DNA of 64,000 bases from Bacteroides bouchesdurhonensis (GCF_900155865.1 NZ_LT707006.1:4695779-4759778), one strand, 5' to 3'. Shown: positions 51,793-61,966, counted from the stretch's first letter. Numbers and translations: made by a program. The notes: a model not told the origin generated them from the letters alone.

Positions 51793-54483
51793 CTATTTAT
51801 CAGCTGCCGGTATCGTTGAATAAGTAACACTTCCAATCCGACCATTAGTCATGGTTTCCGCCTGAATAACCAAAGGAGTGGAATACTGATTATTATAACA
51901 TTCGATTACAGCCTTTCCTTCTGCATCTGTCTGTACAGCAGGATTCCAGTAAAGAGTACGTCTCTTATCGACCCTGTCCATGTACAACTGTTTTTGCGGA
52001 TAAGAAGGAGAATAACATTCCAATACAGGTGTGTAACCTTGTATGACTGTCTTACGGGTTCCCCAAGCTGCTGTCTCATTCTTATTCATAATATCATGGT
52101 GAGGAAGAGGTATCAGATATACAAATATAAACTCATCTAAATTTGTCATATCTAATTTTTTATTATTATTCAAAGTATTACTATTACTTGTAGTACTTGT
52201 ACTACTATTATTTGTAGAACTAAGATCGTCCGGATCTGTTCTATTCATATCATCTGTCATACTGCGATCATCAGAAGTACTAAGATCCAACACATCATTT
52301 ACACCAGATAGGCTGGAATTGTTAAGTATCTCATCACGAATAGCCTGATTTCCTTTACATATAATCATTGAAGCCAATCCGTCAATCTCAGTCAACATCA
52401 TCTTTTCTTCCACACGAGACAAAATTTTACCATCGAAAATAAACTTCATTGGCTTCAACCGATAAGTGTATGAATCATCTCTTTTATCCCAAAGAAATTG
52501 CGGGCTCTGTATTTCCAAGAATTCAGGAATCGAATTAACAAATTTTCCTTGGTCACGCAACAAATCAACAATCTGACGTACATCATAGTAAGCGTCTATA
52601 CTCTTTTCACTGATTTTCGTATCCATGTAACCTTTGCGTTTTTTACTTTTGACAACAACTTCATCCAACAAGAAGTCACTTTCTACTCTACGAAGTGAAT
52701 CCAGATAAAGAGAATCGAAATCATCCACTACTTGTCTCCATTGATCCAGATCTTTCCATTCCGGATGAGATTCCAAATAATCAAGAGGGCGCACTTTAGG
52801 AGAGAAATTACGATCAATCATAATAAAAGCATCTTTATTACGATTCTTATTCAATCTACGTGTCTGGAATAGTGCTTCCTCACTTCCTTCAAAATCCTCC
52901 ATAGGAATAGAAAAGCGTCCATTCTCATCTGTTACAGTTTGCCCGGTAATAATACCGTCCTCCTTTTTAATCATTACACTAAGACCGATATTTTTCAATT
53001 CATTCTTTAGAATAGTAGATTTTACTTGACCATTCAGAACCAACTGTGATTCCGGTCTTTGTAGTGGTGTGTATGGAGTAACTCCGATTATTTGTTCCAT
53101 ATCGTATTTACGCCATCCATGTACTAACATCAAGATATCCAGTTCTTGCAGCTTTTTAGTATCCATGTCAACTAAGTAATAACCTGGTTGATGAATATAA
53201 CCTTTCAAATCGGAGGTAAATAAAAGATCGGTAAATAGATTATTATCATACTCCAAATAATCAGAACGCAATGCATCTCGTACACTTACAGACAAATTAC
53301 CTGCTACAGGATTCCCTGACGAATCTTTTAGCTGCAACTCACAACGAATAGGTGCATATGGTTCATAGACCCTTTTCAATCCGGAAGCTGATATACGTAA
53401 AGGTGCTTTAGGAAAACAAAAAGTAAAACGCTCACATACTGTATGTCCTGCACGATTGATAAGACTAATCTGAATAACACCTGAAGGTAAGTCACGAGAG
53501 CGCATCGTCATGTATTGAGGTGCATCTGCTTGACAATAAATTGTTTTATAAGCATAAGGTCTACCAGCATGACTAATAAAAATAGCCAGAGAATCTTGGG
53601 CTGTTTTTGCATTACAGGATACATTTACAGAAAGAACACCTGATGCATTGTCCACCTTCATCACATAGCCTGATGGAAGTGCTTTCGGAAGTTCAAACTT
53701 ATATTCATTTCCTTTAAAGTTTACTTTAGCAATAGCCGGTGAAGATGTGGGAGTATAATTAAAATGTCCCATACCGTCGTGCATCGTTTCTAATTTTGCG
53801 AGTTCTTTTCCATCGGCAGAATAAAGTGCTCCAGATAATTGAATGTCGCCATCCCGATTACTTTCTGCTTTAAAAGCGACACGTGACTCTAATCCTTCGA
53901 CTAACTGCCCGCCCTCGGGAAAAAATCCTATATCTAATTTCTTTTTAGTTATCTCCGGACGTTGATCCATAGAGGTACTTAAATCATAATTAGTGATATT
54001 ACGTTCCGACTGATTCCCTCTTGCTAATTGGTATATTGGGAAAGTACGTGAGAAATATTGTGGTTCGCTAAATCCTAGCATCCAACGAGTATAAGCCCGC
54101 ACCTCATAGTAACCGGACAGCAACGACTTAGGAAGAGCTATCTGTCCGTTTCCTTGTCCTTGAGAGAGTTTTATAATTTGCTTGTCTCTGATATGACCAG
54201 CCTGGTCTATTAGTTCCACATACAATGGCCGACTTATCTCACTAAATGTTGGCTGTTCTGCAAGAGTCACATAAGCCTTAAACCAAATAGTGTCACCTAT
54301 ATAGTAACTAGTATTATCAAAATGCAGATAGGCTTTTTCACGTGGATAGTTTGAAGCAAAAGTTTGTGCTTGTTTCATGTACTGTTCAAATATACCACCT
54401 TGAGCCGGAAGCTCTTGCCCAACTACAACTGTAGCTAGCAGATTGCAAACTACAAGAATTAAGAATAGTCTTTTGTTTTTCAT
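51793..54483 (-). CDS. Large envelope protein with MG2-like domain, function unassigned
   Basis: An 896-residue exported protein (signal peptide MKNKRLFLILVVCNLLATVVVG). The N-terminal part resembles a macroglobulin-type MG2 domain (YPREKAYLHFDNTSYYIGDTIW, preceding FKAYV). Further beta-sandwich units and a carboxypeptidase-regulatory-like segment (LNGQVKSTILKNELKNIGLS) follow. At about residues 630-770 a plug-like part (VVVKSKKRKGYMDTKISEKS) is followed by a 40-residue low-complexity linker of Ser, Thr, Asn and Asp. It lacks a beta-barrel, so it is not a complete TonB receptor. Related proteins are common in Bacteroides glycan loci; the role is not known to me. Confidence 0.78.
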   Translation of the reverse strand: MKNKRLFLILVVCNLLATVVVGQELPAQGGIFEQYMKQAQTFASNYPREKAYLHFDNTSYYIGDTIWFKAYVTLAEQPTFSEISRPLYVELIDQAGHIRDKQIIKLSQGQGNGQIALPKSLLSGYYEVRAYTRWMLGFSEPQYFSRTFPIYQLARGNQSERNITNYDLSTSMDQRPEITKKKLDIGFFPEGGQLVEGLESRVAFKAESNRDGDIQLSGALYSADGKELAKLETMHDGMGHFNYTPTSSPAIAKVNFKGNEYKFELPKALPSGYVMKVDNASGVLSVNVSCNAKTAQDSLAIFISHAGRPYAYKTIYCQADAPQYMTMRSRDLPSGVIQISLINRAGHTVCERFTFCFPKAPLRISASGLKRVYEPYAPIRCELQLKDSSGNPVAGNLSVSVRDALRSDYLEYDNNLFTDLLFTSDLKGYIHQPGYYLVDMDTKKLQELDILMLVHGWRKYDMEQIIGVTPYTPLQRPESQLVLNGQVKSTILKNELKNIGLSVMIKKEDGIITGQTVTDENGRFSIPMEDFEGSEEALFQTRRLNKNRNKDAFIMIDRNFSPKVRPLDYLESHPEWKDLDQWRQVVDDFDSLYLDSLRRVESDFLLDEVVVKSKKRKGYMDTKISEKSIDAYYDVRQIVDLLRDQGKFVNSIPEFLEIQSPQFLWDKRDDSYTYRLKPMKFIFDGKILSRVEEKMMLTEIDGLASMIICKGNQAIRDEILNNSSLSGVNDVLDLSTSDDRSMTDDMNRTDPDDLSSTNNSSTSTTSNSNTLNNNKKLDMTNLDEFIFVYLIPLPHHDIMNKNETAAWGTRKTVIQGYTPVLECYSPSYPQKQLYMDRVDKRRTLYWNPAVQTDAEGKAVIECYNNQYSTPLVIQAETMTNGRIGSVTYSTIPAADK

Positions 54484-54503
54484 CTCTACAAGATTTTGTG
54501 GTT

Positions 54504-54511
54504 CAAATATA
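54504..54511 (-). promoter_or_regulatory. -7 promoter element for the MG2-like gene
   Basis: On the minus strand TATATTTG matches TAnnTTTG, 20 bp before the ATG. A near-match to the -33 box (TTTC) lies 19 bp upstream. Confidence 0.55.
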
Positions 54512-54671
54512 ACTATTTTTTAATAGCAATGAAAAAATACACAAACAAATGATAGCAAGAAGGAGCAAATTGAGACGATTTTATCCTTTTCTGAAGCATT
54601 TGATATTATAATTGTCTCCTTTCATAAATTTTGTTCTAACTCTGTTACCATAATAAAACAGCAACCAAACA

Positions 54672-56126
54672 CTATTTTAAATATCCTTTCTCCAGTGCTT
54701 CTTCTTTCACATCCTTCAAATAGAGGTTCCATAATTGTTCTGCCTCATACTGTTCTCCAAGAATTTGGTGAATAGCTTTATCAAACGACCAATGATCTAT
54801 TTCTTTTATAGTACGATGGAACTTACGAACGAAATCCCCATCAAAATTACGTAACCACATTAAGAAACAAGCAGAAACACGATAAGGAGTCAGCCATTTC
54901 TTCTCACTTTTTTCGCCTTGCAAACCAGCACCAATTCGTTCCTTATCTCCAAATCCTTTTGCTATAAAACGTACTGCATCTGCCATACCTTCTAGACCAA
55001 CAAAATAATGGTCCGCATTTTCCGTCTTTTTATAATTGGGGTAATGTTGATAAGCATGTGTCAATTCATGAAGGAAAATACCAATCTGCTCGTTTTTTAA
55101 AACATTAAAATTACTTCTTTTATAATAATTTTCAAGATAAGGAGCATTCAACTTCATACGTGCTTTCCCCTGATGATGGCTTAGATATGCAGGAGTAGCC
55201 CCATCAAACCCTTCCTTCTCTTTTACCATAGCTCCAACCATATTAGTCAGTTGCTTGATATTAATAATGTCGTCGCCCGGAGCATAAAGTACATTGACTA
55301 CTCTTAATATCACACGTTTGTAGAATGAATCGAAATTTCCAACCAACTCATTTACATTTTCAGCCTTGTGCTCTGTTGCTACCACCATCGGGTCATTCTC
55401 CGGTTTATCAAGGAGTATTTTTGCATACAGCTGTACAATAGATGATTGACGCATCGAATCATCTATGCATACATTTATATTCTCGGGCAACGAAAAGGAT
55501 TTCCACTTGTCTTCTAAACTTATTTCTCGGGCATTCACAGCAAAAGAAGAAGTATAAAAAGTGTCTATACATTGCTCGGGTATATAAGCCAATCGTACCA
55601 TAACATCCTGAGAAGTGGTAACGACTGTATTTCGTTGTCCTCTGAGTAACAAATGTTTTTGTTGGTTACGCAAGTTAGAATAACTAATCTCTGCACCAAT
55701 ATATTTTCCTAATTGCTCATTATTCTCCGTTTTGTCTTTCCATATAATGGTAAGTTCGTCTATTTCGGGGTCAAGATAAGCATCTGACGGTTGTTGAGGA
55801 GATAATTTTTCTTGGTACTTATTCCCATACACCTGAACAACACTTTTATAAGGAATAAAAAAACTTTTCTTATCCTGTTGTTTCAACACTACTTTATAAG
55901 ACTTCTCTTTTAAGTTTTCTACCCGAAACGTTTGATCTCCTTTTAAATTGAATTTATACTTCCGAGATCCCACTTTCAATGAATAAGCATTTTCTATCGT
56001 TCCGTCACCTTCTTGCTTCACTACAACACTGTTTCTTCCACCAAAAACATTCACCTTAAAGTCTTTAGAGAAAGCGGGTAATGAAAGCAAGAAAGCTATG
56101 AGTAAAATCATTAGCTTTCTTACCAT
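54672..56126 (-). CDS. BSP-family (basic secretory protein-like) zinc metallopeptidase, large form
   Basis: A 484-residue exported protein (signal peptide ending LPAFS). The N-terminal 210 residues form beta-rich domains without known match. The C-terminal part is a basic-secretory-protein-type peptidase with the zinc motif H353-E354-L-T-H357 (FLHELTHAYQHYP) and, further on, EGMADAVRFIAKGFG. The C-terminal segment (WFLMWLRNFDG-like helix, then SFDKAIHQILGEQ) matches its smaller paralogue at 58611. It should cleave proteins or glycopeptides outside the inner membrane. It lies between GH92 and the MG2-like gene. Confidence 0.87.
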   Translation of the reverse strand: MVRKLMILLIAFLLSLPAFSKDFKVNVFGGRNSVVVKQEGDGTIENAYSLKVGSRKYKFNLKGDQTFRVENLKEKSYKVVLKQQDKKSFFIPYKSVVQVYGNKYQEKLSPQQPSDAYLDPEIDELTIIWKDKTENNEQLGKYIGAEISYSNLRNQQKHLLLRGQRNTVVTTSQDVMVRLAYIPEQCIDTFYTSSFAVNAREISLEDKWKSFSLPENINVCIDDSMRQSSIVQLYAKILLDKPENDPMVVATEHKAENVNELVGNFDSFYKRVILRVVNVLYAPGDDIINIKQLTNMVGAMVKEKEGFDGATPAYLSHHQGKARMKLNAPYLENYYKRSNFNVLKNEQIGIFLHELTHAYQHYPNYKKTENADHYFVGLEGMADAVRFIAKGFGDKERIGAGLQGEKSEKKWLTPYRVSACFLMWLRNFDGDFVRKFHRTIKEIDHWSFDKAIHQILGEQYEAEQLWNLYLKDVKEEALEKGYLK

Positions 56127-56274
56127 AATTATCTTTATTATTTTATCTATTCATCCCTACAGTCTCCTATGCCTCCACAATCAATAGATTATGAGCTAAA
56201 TGAGAAGAGATATATGGGTTTAACTTCCGAATATATCCTGCTTTTTTCAGGGATTAACAATACGCAAATCAATT

Positions 56275-58599
56275 TTATTTTATCTGTTGATATTTCATCG
56301 TTTTTCCGGGTAATGAAAGTGATGGAGGCACTGCCTCATCGGATATAGCCCGTTTATAATTCGGTTTAGCACTCATCACAAATCGAAGTTTTACACCATC
56401 ACGAACATCATCGTATGTCAGATAAGACTTATCATATTTCTTATCATTCACATATAACTCTTTCACATATACATTCTTTGGTGACCAATTGTCCGCCTTC
56501 ATCTCAATCATTTTACCATTACTCATACGAATAGTAATTGCTTTAGCACAAGGAGAACCAATATTATAAACATTGCTCGAAGGAGCAATCGGATAGAAAC
56601 CGATACAATTAAACATATACCATGCAGACATCTGCCCACAATCATCATTGCCACTCAACGCATCCGGTGTGTTACCATAGAAGCGATCTACGATTGTACG
56701 AACCCACTTTTGGCATTTCCACGGTTCTTTCAGATAATTATATAAATAAGCTACATGATGACAAGGCTCATTGCCATGCCAATAAGCACCAATACGTCCT
56801 TGAATATCATGTGCTCCGGGAATATCATCCGGAAGTTCCACCGTAAAAAGATCGTCAAGGCGTTTACGGAACAGTTCTTTTCCAGCTTCGTTTATATATC
56901 CTTGAACATCCTGCGGAACATACCAAGTATACTGCAACGTGAAACCTTCTGTTATATCTCCCCAACCATTTACAGAACCAGGTCCTTGATAAGCTACAGG
57001 AGTAAACGGAGTACGCCAATCACCTTTACTATCCCGTCCACGCATATATTTCGTTTCCGGATCAATCAAAGTTTGATAAGAAAGTGCACGATTCAGGAAA
57101 TAACGATAATCGTCTTCTTTTCCTAATTTCTTAGCAGCCTGCGCAATACAATAATCATCGTAAGCGTATTCCAATGTTTTAGATACCGACTCAGCTTCTT
57201 TGTCAAAAGGTACATACCCCATCGAACTATATTCCGGCAAACAATCATAATGTGGATTCGTTGCCGTAGTCTTCATTGCCTCATAGGCACGTTCGTAATC
57301 AAATCCCTTAACACCTTTTACTATCATATCCGCCAATACAGACACAGCATGATAGCCAATCATACACCAAGTCTCATTTCCATAAAATGACCAGATAGGC
57401 AACATTTTTTCTACACTCTTATCGTAGTGAGCCAACATAGAATTGGCAATATTCGCATTTACATCTTGCTGAACCAAGTTGAACCAAGGATGCAAGGCAC
57501 GATAAGTATCCCATAAAGAAAATACAGTATAGTTCGTAAAGCCTTCCGCTTTTTCAATATTCTTATCCAGCCCCCGGAAACTACCGTCGGAATCCTGAAA
57601 TATGAAAGGATGCAAAGCTGCATGGTAAGCCGAAGTATAGAATGTTTCTTTCGTTTTCCGATCAGCTTCCAGTGTATATTTATTCAATTCTTTCTCCCAA
57701 AGCTCCTCTCCTTTTGCTTTCAATTCATCAAATGTCATACCATCCAACTCCTTCATATTCTGCATAGCCCCATCTGTACTAACAGCAGAAATAGACGTTT
57801 TTACAGTAACAATCTCTCCTTGTTCTGTGTTGAAAGAAAGACAAGCCATCAAATTCTTACCCCAAGCTTCGTTACAACTACGAAAGCGGGAAGTATTGTA
57901 AATCACAGGCTTCTTATCCTGCATAAACCGAAGTCCGTCGAGTTTCTTTGAAAAAACAGCCGTAAAATAGACATGACGTTCCGGTCCCCATCCTTTCACC
58001 AGTTTATAACCCGTAATTGTAGAATCGTTAATCATTCGTAGATTTGACCACTCACAAGATTGCCATAAAGTATGATTCATGTCAATCATAATAAATGCCT
58101 TGTCTGATTTAGGAAAGGTAAAGCGAAAAATTCCACTACGCAAACCTGAGGTCATCTCAGCCTTCACATTATAATCTGTCAGTTTTACGGCATAATAATT
58201 GGGAGTTGCCCATTCCTGTTCATGTGAATAACGTGAACGATATCCTTTATCAGGTTCCTCATGGGTACCCGGTTCCAATTTCATTTCTCCTGTTCCCGGT
58301 ATAAACAAGAAATCTCCCAAATCCGGAATCCCTGTGCCACTTAAGTGTGTCAAGCTAAATCCCATGATCGTTGGATGGTTGTATTTATATCCGGATGCTG
58401 CGTCATAGAACTTAGCATCTGTATCCGGACTTATCTGGATTCCTCCAAAAGGAATCTGAGCTCCCGGATAAACATTTCCATATCCATCCGTTCCCACAAA
58501 TGGATTCACGTACTCAATCATTTTTTCGGTTTGAGCCATGCCTGGCAAAGTTGCCAGACATGACAAAACCAAAAACAACTTCTTTCCAGTCATTCTCAT
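56275..58599 (-). CDS. GH92 family alpha-mannosidase, second locus, distal gene
   Basis: A 774-residue GH92 protein with a signal peptide (ending LPGMAQ). A second Met two codons on is an equally possible start. Motifs: IEYVNPFVGTDGYGNVYPG at the N-terminus, SLTHLSGTG loop, predicted general acid E551 (ITEGFTLQYTW), HGNEPCHH, and N651-D652-D653 in GNDDCGQMSAW. The alpha-1,2 signature (W88, H584-E585 of BT3990) is missing, so another linkage or substrate is likely. The gene starts 10 bp after the small BSP peptidase gene, in one operon with the GH92 gene upstream of that. Confidence 0.93.
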   Translation of the reverse strand: MRMTGKKLFLVLSCLATLPGMAQTEKMIEYVNPFVGTDGYGNVYPGAQIPFGGIQISPDTDAKFYDAASGYKYNHPTIMGFSLTHLSGTGIPDLGDFLFIPGTGEMKLEPGTHEEPDKGYRSRYSHEQEWATPNYYAVKLTDYNVKAEMTSGLRSGIFRFTFPKSDKAFIMIDMNHTLWQSCEWSNLRMINDSTITGYKLVKGWGPERHVYFTAVFSKKLDGLRFMQDKKPVIYNTSRFRSCNEAWGKNLMACLSFNTEQGEIVTVKTSISAVSTDGAMQNMKELDGMTFDELKAKGEELWEKELNKYTLEADRKTKETFYTSAYHAALHPFIFQDSDGSFRGLDKNIEKAEGFTNYTVFSLWDTYRALHPWFNLVQQDVNANIANSMLAHYDKSVEKMLPIWSFYGNETWCMIGYHAVSVLADMIVKGVKGFDYERAYEAMKTTATNPHYDCLPEYSSMGYVPFDKEAESVSKTLEYAYDDYCIAQAAKKLGKEDDYRYFLNRALSYQTLIDPETKYMRGRDSKGDWRTPFTPVAYQGPGSVNGWGDITEGFTLQYTWYVPQDVQGYINEAGKELFRKRLDDLFTVELPDDIPGAHDIQGRIGAYWHGNEPCHHVAYLYNYLKEPWKCQKWVRTIVDRFYGNTPDALSGNDDCGQMSAWYMFNCIGFYPIAPSSNVYNIGSPCAKAITIRMSNGKMIEMKADNWSPKNVYVKELYVNDKKYDKSYLTYDDVRDGVKLRFVMSAKPNYKRAISDEAVPPSLSLPGKTMKYQQIK

Positions 58600-58610
58600 C
58601 GCGATTTATT

Positions 58611-59402
58611 TTATGCTTGTGTATCTCCTACTGCTACCTGATATTCGTGCCATAAGTCATCTATGTTATACTCCTTACCTAACACATGCTTAATAGCTCC
58701 GTCGAATGACCAAGGTACAACTTCCAATGTACTACGATTAAACTTCCGTAAGAATTCCGGATCTTTATTGTCACGCAACCATACGAAGAAATAACCTGCG
58801 GTACGATAACCGTCCATATAATTCCCTCCTTTCGGACGAGCTCCCGGTCCAAATCCTCCGTTTGCTACACGTACAGCATCCGCCATCCCCTCAATAAATG
58901 CCCAGAACACACGACTATTACCATAATTTCCAATACCTTGAGGTTCCAACTGATAAGCATGAGTCAATTCATGCAGAAGTACTCCGCGAGTCTCAAAGAA
59001 AAGTTTTGCCGTATCATTTGCCGCAAATGACTTTTCAATATGACGTGTACTATAGAAAATAGAAATATTTCCATGATTACCACCTTTAGCAGAAACTCCA
59101 TCAATATCTTCTAATGTATAATGAATCTTATATACCGGTACAATACTATCTTTGGGAGAATTATAAAGTGTGGCCAATACGGTACGTGCCTGTTCTTTAA
59201 TATATGATTCAGCATCCGGAATAATCCGATGATAAATATCGGAACCTTTTGAATTCGGAGCCTTATCCTGAAACAATACGGTTCCGACATTATATTTTTC
59301 CCATAAAACCTCTGCCCCATCTTGCTGTCCTTTTTTACTTGTCGAACAAGCTCCTATTCCTACCAACAGGAATAATCCATAAAATAAATATTTCTTTTTC
59401 AT
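58611..59402 (-). CDS. BSP-family zinc metallopeptidase, small lipoprotein form
   Basis: A 263-residue lipoprotein (signal ending GIGAC; lipid-anchored Cys at about 19). The basic-secretory-protein peptidase domain fills most of the chain, with H144-E145-L-T-H148 (LLHELTHAYQLEP) and the downstream EGMADAVRVANGGFGPG. The C-terminus (SFDGAIKHVLGKEY) matches the larger paralogue at 54672. It is packed between two GH92 genes, with gaps of 18 and 10 bp, so peptidase and mannosidases are made together. This suggests work on mannosylated proteins or glycopeptides (inference). Confidence 0.9.
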   Translation of the reverse strand: MKKKYLFYGLFLLVGIGACSTSKKGQQDGAEVLWEKYNVGTVLFQDKAPNSKGSDIYHRIIPDAESYIKEQARTVLATLYNSPKDSIVPVYKIHYTLEDIDGVSAKGGNHGNISIFYSTRHIEKSFAANDTAKLFFETRGVLLHELTHAYQLEPQGIGNYGNSRVFWAFIEGMADAVRVANGGFGPGARPKGGNYMDGYRTAGYFFVWLRDNKDPEFLRKFNRSTLEVVPWSFDGAIKHVLGKEYNIDDLWHEYQVAVGDTQA

Positions 59403-59420
59403 ATCAAGTGTTTTTATAAT

Positions 59421-61766
59421 TTAGTTTACCCCATTTGTTAATGAATATGGTTTATCTTCTGCTGCAAGTCCACGACGTTTATTCGGAGAAGAACTCATCT
59501 TAAATTCCCAAATACCTCCCTTTAAGATGTCTTCATGAGTAACATACATTTTATCATAAGCTACACCATTTATCTTTAGAGAATGAACATAGCGTTTTTT
59601 ATCACTAACCCCGGGTGCTTTAATCTCCAGCGTTTTTCCATTCGGAAGCTTCAGTTTCAAGTATGGTAAATAAGGAGCTCCTAATACATATTGGTCAGTT
59701 CCGGGACAAACAGGATAAAATCCCATTACAGTAAACAAATACCATGCCGACATCTGTCCGCAATCATCGTTTCCTCCCAGACCGTTAATATCGTTTCGGT
59801 ACATACGATTCAAAATATCACGTAGCCAGAATTGAGTTTTCCATGGCTGAGACGTCCAGGCATATAAATATGGAACATGATGACTTGGTTCATTACCATG
59901 AACATAACCACCTACCAGACAATCTAAAGTAATATCTTCATTATCTGCATAATATTTCTCAGGCAAATGCATAGAGAACAGCTCGTCCAATTTCTCTACA
60001 AATTTCTTTTCTCCTCCCATTAAATCCATCATACCAAATACATCATGAGGTACATGAAATGAGAAATTCCAGGAATTACCTTCAATAAAACCTTCACCAT
60101 AAGTTTGCAATACATCAAAATCTTTTTTAAAGGTACCATCACTATAACGCGGACGCGCAAAACCAATTGTCGTATCATAAATATTCCGATAATTCAAAGC
60201 ACGTTTTCGATAGTCCTCTGCTACTTCCTTATTACCAGCTTTTAAAGCTGCCTGATAAATGGTCCAGTCATCATAAGCATATTCCAATGTGGAAGATGCT
60301 GCTGTTCCGCTTTTATCCAAAGGAATATATCCCAACTTCATATAGTCTGCAACTCCTTCATAATAAGGAACGGTCGAGGTACTTACCATTGCAGCTAAAG
60401 CCTCATCGGTATTTGTAAATACACCTTTTGTAATAGCATCCGACAATACAGATACAGCATGATATCCACTCATACACCAATTCTCATTCCCCATATGACT
60501 CCATACAGGAAGCATTCCATGAACACTCTGCTGTTGATGTTTGATCATTGATTCCACCATATCTGCATTACGGTCCGGTTTAATCAAATTCAAGAATGGA
60601 TGTTGGGCACGATAAGTATCCCATAAAGAGAAAATTGTATAATTAGTAAAATCTTTTGCCTGATGAATATTATGGTCTAATCCACGATATGAACCATCTA
60701 CATCCATATAAACTGACGGATTGATCATCGTATGGTAAAGTGAAGTATAAAACATTGCCTTTTGATCCTGTGTTCCTTCTATCTCATAATGATCCAACTC
60801 ATCATTCCAACTTTTGCGGGCAGCTTCTGCCAACTGTTCAAAACTTCGTCCTTCAGCTTCCGCACGGAGATTCTTGATTGCCCCCTCTGTACTTACCGCA
60901 GAAAGTGCCACTTTTACGACTAACTCAGGTTGTTGTTCTGTATCAAAGTTGAAATAAGCAACAATCTTGCGTCCCGTAATCTCCGGAAAATTCTTTTCCA
61001 GTTTAAAGCGACGCCAAAAACCATTGTATAATACCTTTGCTTTATCTTTATATCCGTAATCTTTTATCGGTTGAGACAAGGAAATAGCAAAATAGGTATA
61101 ATTGGTACGTGCCCAACCATTCGTAATACGATAACCGGTCAGCAATGTATCATTTTCTACCCGTAGATTAGCCCACAGCACTTTACCATCATAATTATAA
61201 ATGCCATGTGCAAGATCCAATACTAAATGACCGTTTTTATCTTTAGGGAAAGTATATTTATGTACTCCTACCCGTTGTGTGGCGGTTAGTTGTGCCTTAA
61301 TACCATAATCGTCCAACATAACCTCGTAATACCCGGGAGTTGCCTTTTCAGTAGCATGGTCAAAACGTGAACGATACCCCTCATCCGGATTTTCTGCCCG
61401 CCCGGGATTCAACTTCAATTCACCCACAGCAGGCATTAAAAGAATATCTCCCAAATCCGAATGTCCTGTTCCGCTCAAATGCGTATGACTGAAACCGACA
61501 ATTGTTTTATCACGATACTGATAACCTGCACAATATTCATAAGCATTTTTTTGATAAGCCCCATTCACATTATGAGGAATTGTATCTGTGTCCGGACTTA
61601 ACTGTATCAGACCAAAAGGAGTACAAGAACCGGGAAACGTATGTCCCATCCCATTCGTCCCAATGATAGGATTAACATAATCTACAGGTTGTTGTGCGAA
61701 TGTAGAGGAAATCCCCAATAGTAGAGTCGCAGTGAAAGAGAATAGTTTATTTTTATTCATGTTCAC
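59421..61766 (-). CDS. GH92 family alpha-mannosidase, second locus, lead gene
   Basis: A 781-residue GH92 protein with a signal peptide (ending SSTFAQ). Start by MNMNKNK; the third codon is also ATG and either could be used. Motifs: VDYVNPIIGTNGMGHTFPG, SHTHLSGTG, predicted general acid E562 (FIEGNSWNFSF), HGNEPSHH, and N666-D667-D668 in GNDDCGQMSAW. It lacks the alpha-1,2 signature. The C-terminus carries a short Arg/Lys-rich tail. It is the first gene of the second mannosidase operon, with a -7 box at 61810 and three TAGAGCACA repeats upstream, below the HTCS gene. Confidence 0.93.
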   Translation of the reverse strand: MNMNKNKLFSFTATLLLGISSTFAQQPVDYVNPIIGTNGMGHTFPGSCTPFGLIQLSPDTDTIPHNVNGAYQKNAYEYCAGYQYRDKTIVGFSHTHLSGTGHSDLGDILLMPAVGELKLNPGRAENPDEGYRSRFDHATEKATPGYYEVMLDDYGIKAQLTATQRVGVHKYTFPKDKNGHLVLDLAHGIYNYDGKVLWANLRVENDTLLTGYRITNGWARTNYTYFAISLSQPIKDYGYKDKAKVLYNGFWRRFKLEKNFPEITGRKIVAYFNFDTEQQPELVVKVALSAVSTEGAIKNLRAEAEGRSFEQLAEAARKSWNDELDHYEIEGTQDQKAMFYTSLYHTMINPSVYMDVDGSYRGLDHNIHQAKDFTNYTIFSLWDTYRAQHPFLNLIKPDRNADMVESMIKHQQQSVHGMLPVWSHMGNENWCMSGYHAVSVLSDAITKGVFTNTDEALAAMVSTSTVPYYEGVADYMKLGYIPLDKSGTAASSTLEYAYDDWTIYQAALKAGNKEVAEDYRKRALNYRNIYDTTIGFARPRYSDGTFKKDFDVLQTYGEGFIEGNSWNFSFHVPHDVFGMMDLMGGEKKFVEKLDELFSMHLPEKYYADNEDITLDCLVGGYVHGNEPSHHVPYLYAWTSQPWKTQFWLRDILNRMYRNDINGLGGNDDCGQMSAWYLFTVMGFYPVCPGTDQYVLGAPYLPYLKLKLPNGKTLEIKAPGVSDKKRYVHSLKINGVAYDKMYVTHEDILKGGIWEFKMSSSPNKRRGLAAEDKPYSLTNGVN

Positions 61767-61809
61767 GAATTAAGATATTAAAAAGTTATCAGATTTATAT
61801 ATTCACCAG

Positions 61810-61817
61810 CAAATTTA
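61810..61817 (-). promoter_or_regulatory. -7 promoter element for the second mannosidase operon
   Basis: On the minus strand TAAATTTG matches TAnnTTTG, 43 bp before the GH92 ATG. No -33 box, as expected for a promoter needing an activator. Confidence 0.55.
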
Positions 61818-61882
61818 AGCTCTTCTCTAGCAATCCTGATCCTCCAGAGTGACAAATTCCTGTCAATTCGGATTTGTCCATT

Positions 61883-61966
61883 TAGAGCACATACAGATCA
61901 AATAGAGCACAAGCTATAATATTGAAAATCAGCCAATATTAATTTACGATGTACAATTAGAGCACA
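61883..61966. promoter_or_regulatory. Putative HTCS operator: three TAGAGCACA direct repeats
   Basis: TAGAGCACA occurs at 61883-61891, 61903-61911 and 61958-61966 in the same orientation, 20 and 55 bp apart. All lie upstream of the GH92 promoter, about 80-160 bp before its likely start, and downstream of the HTCS stop. The 20-bp step places two copies on the same DNA face. Confidence 0.55.
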
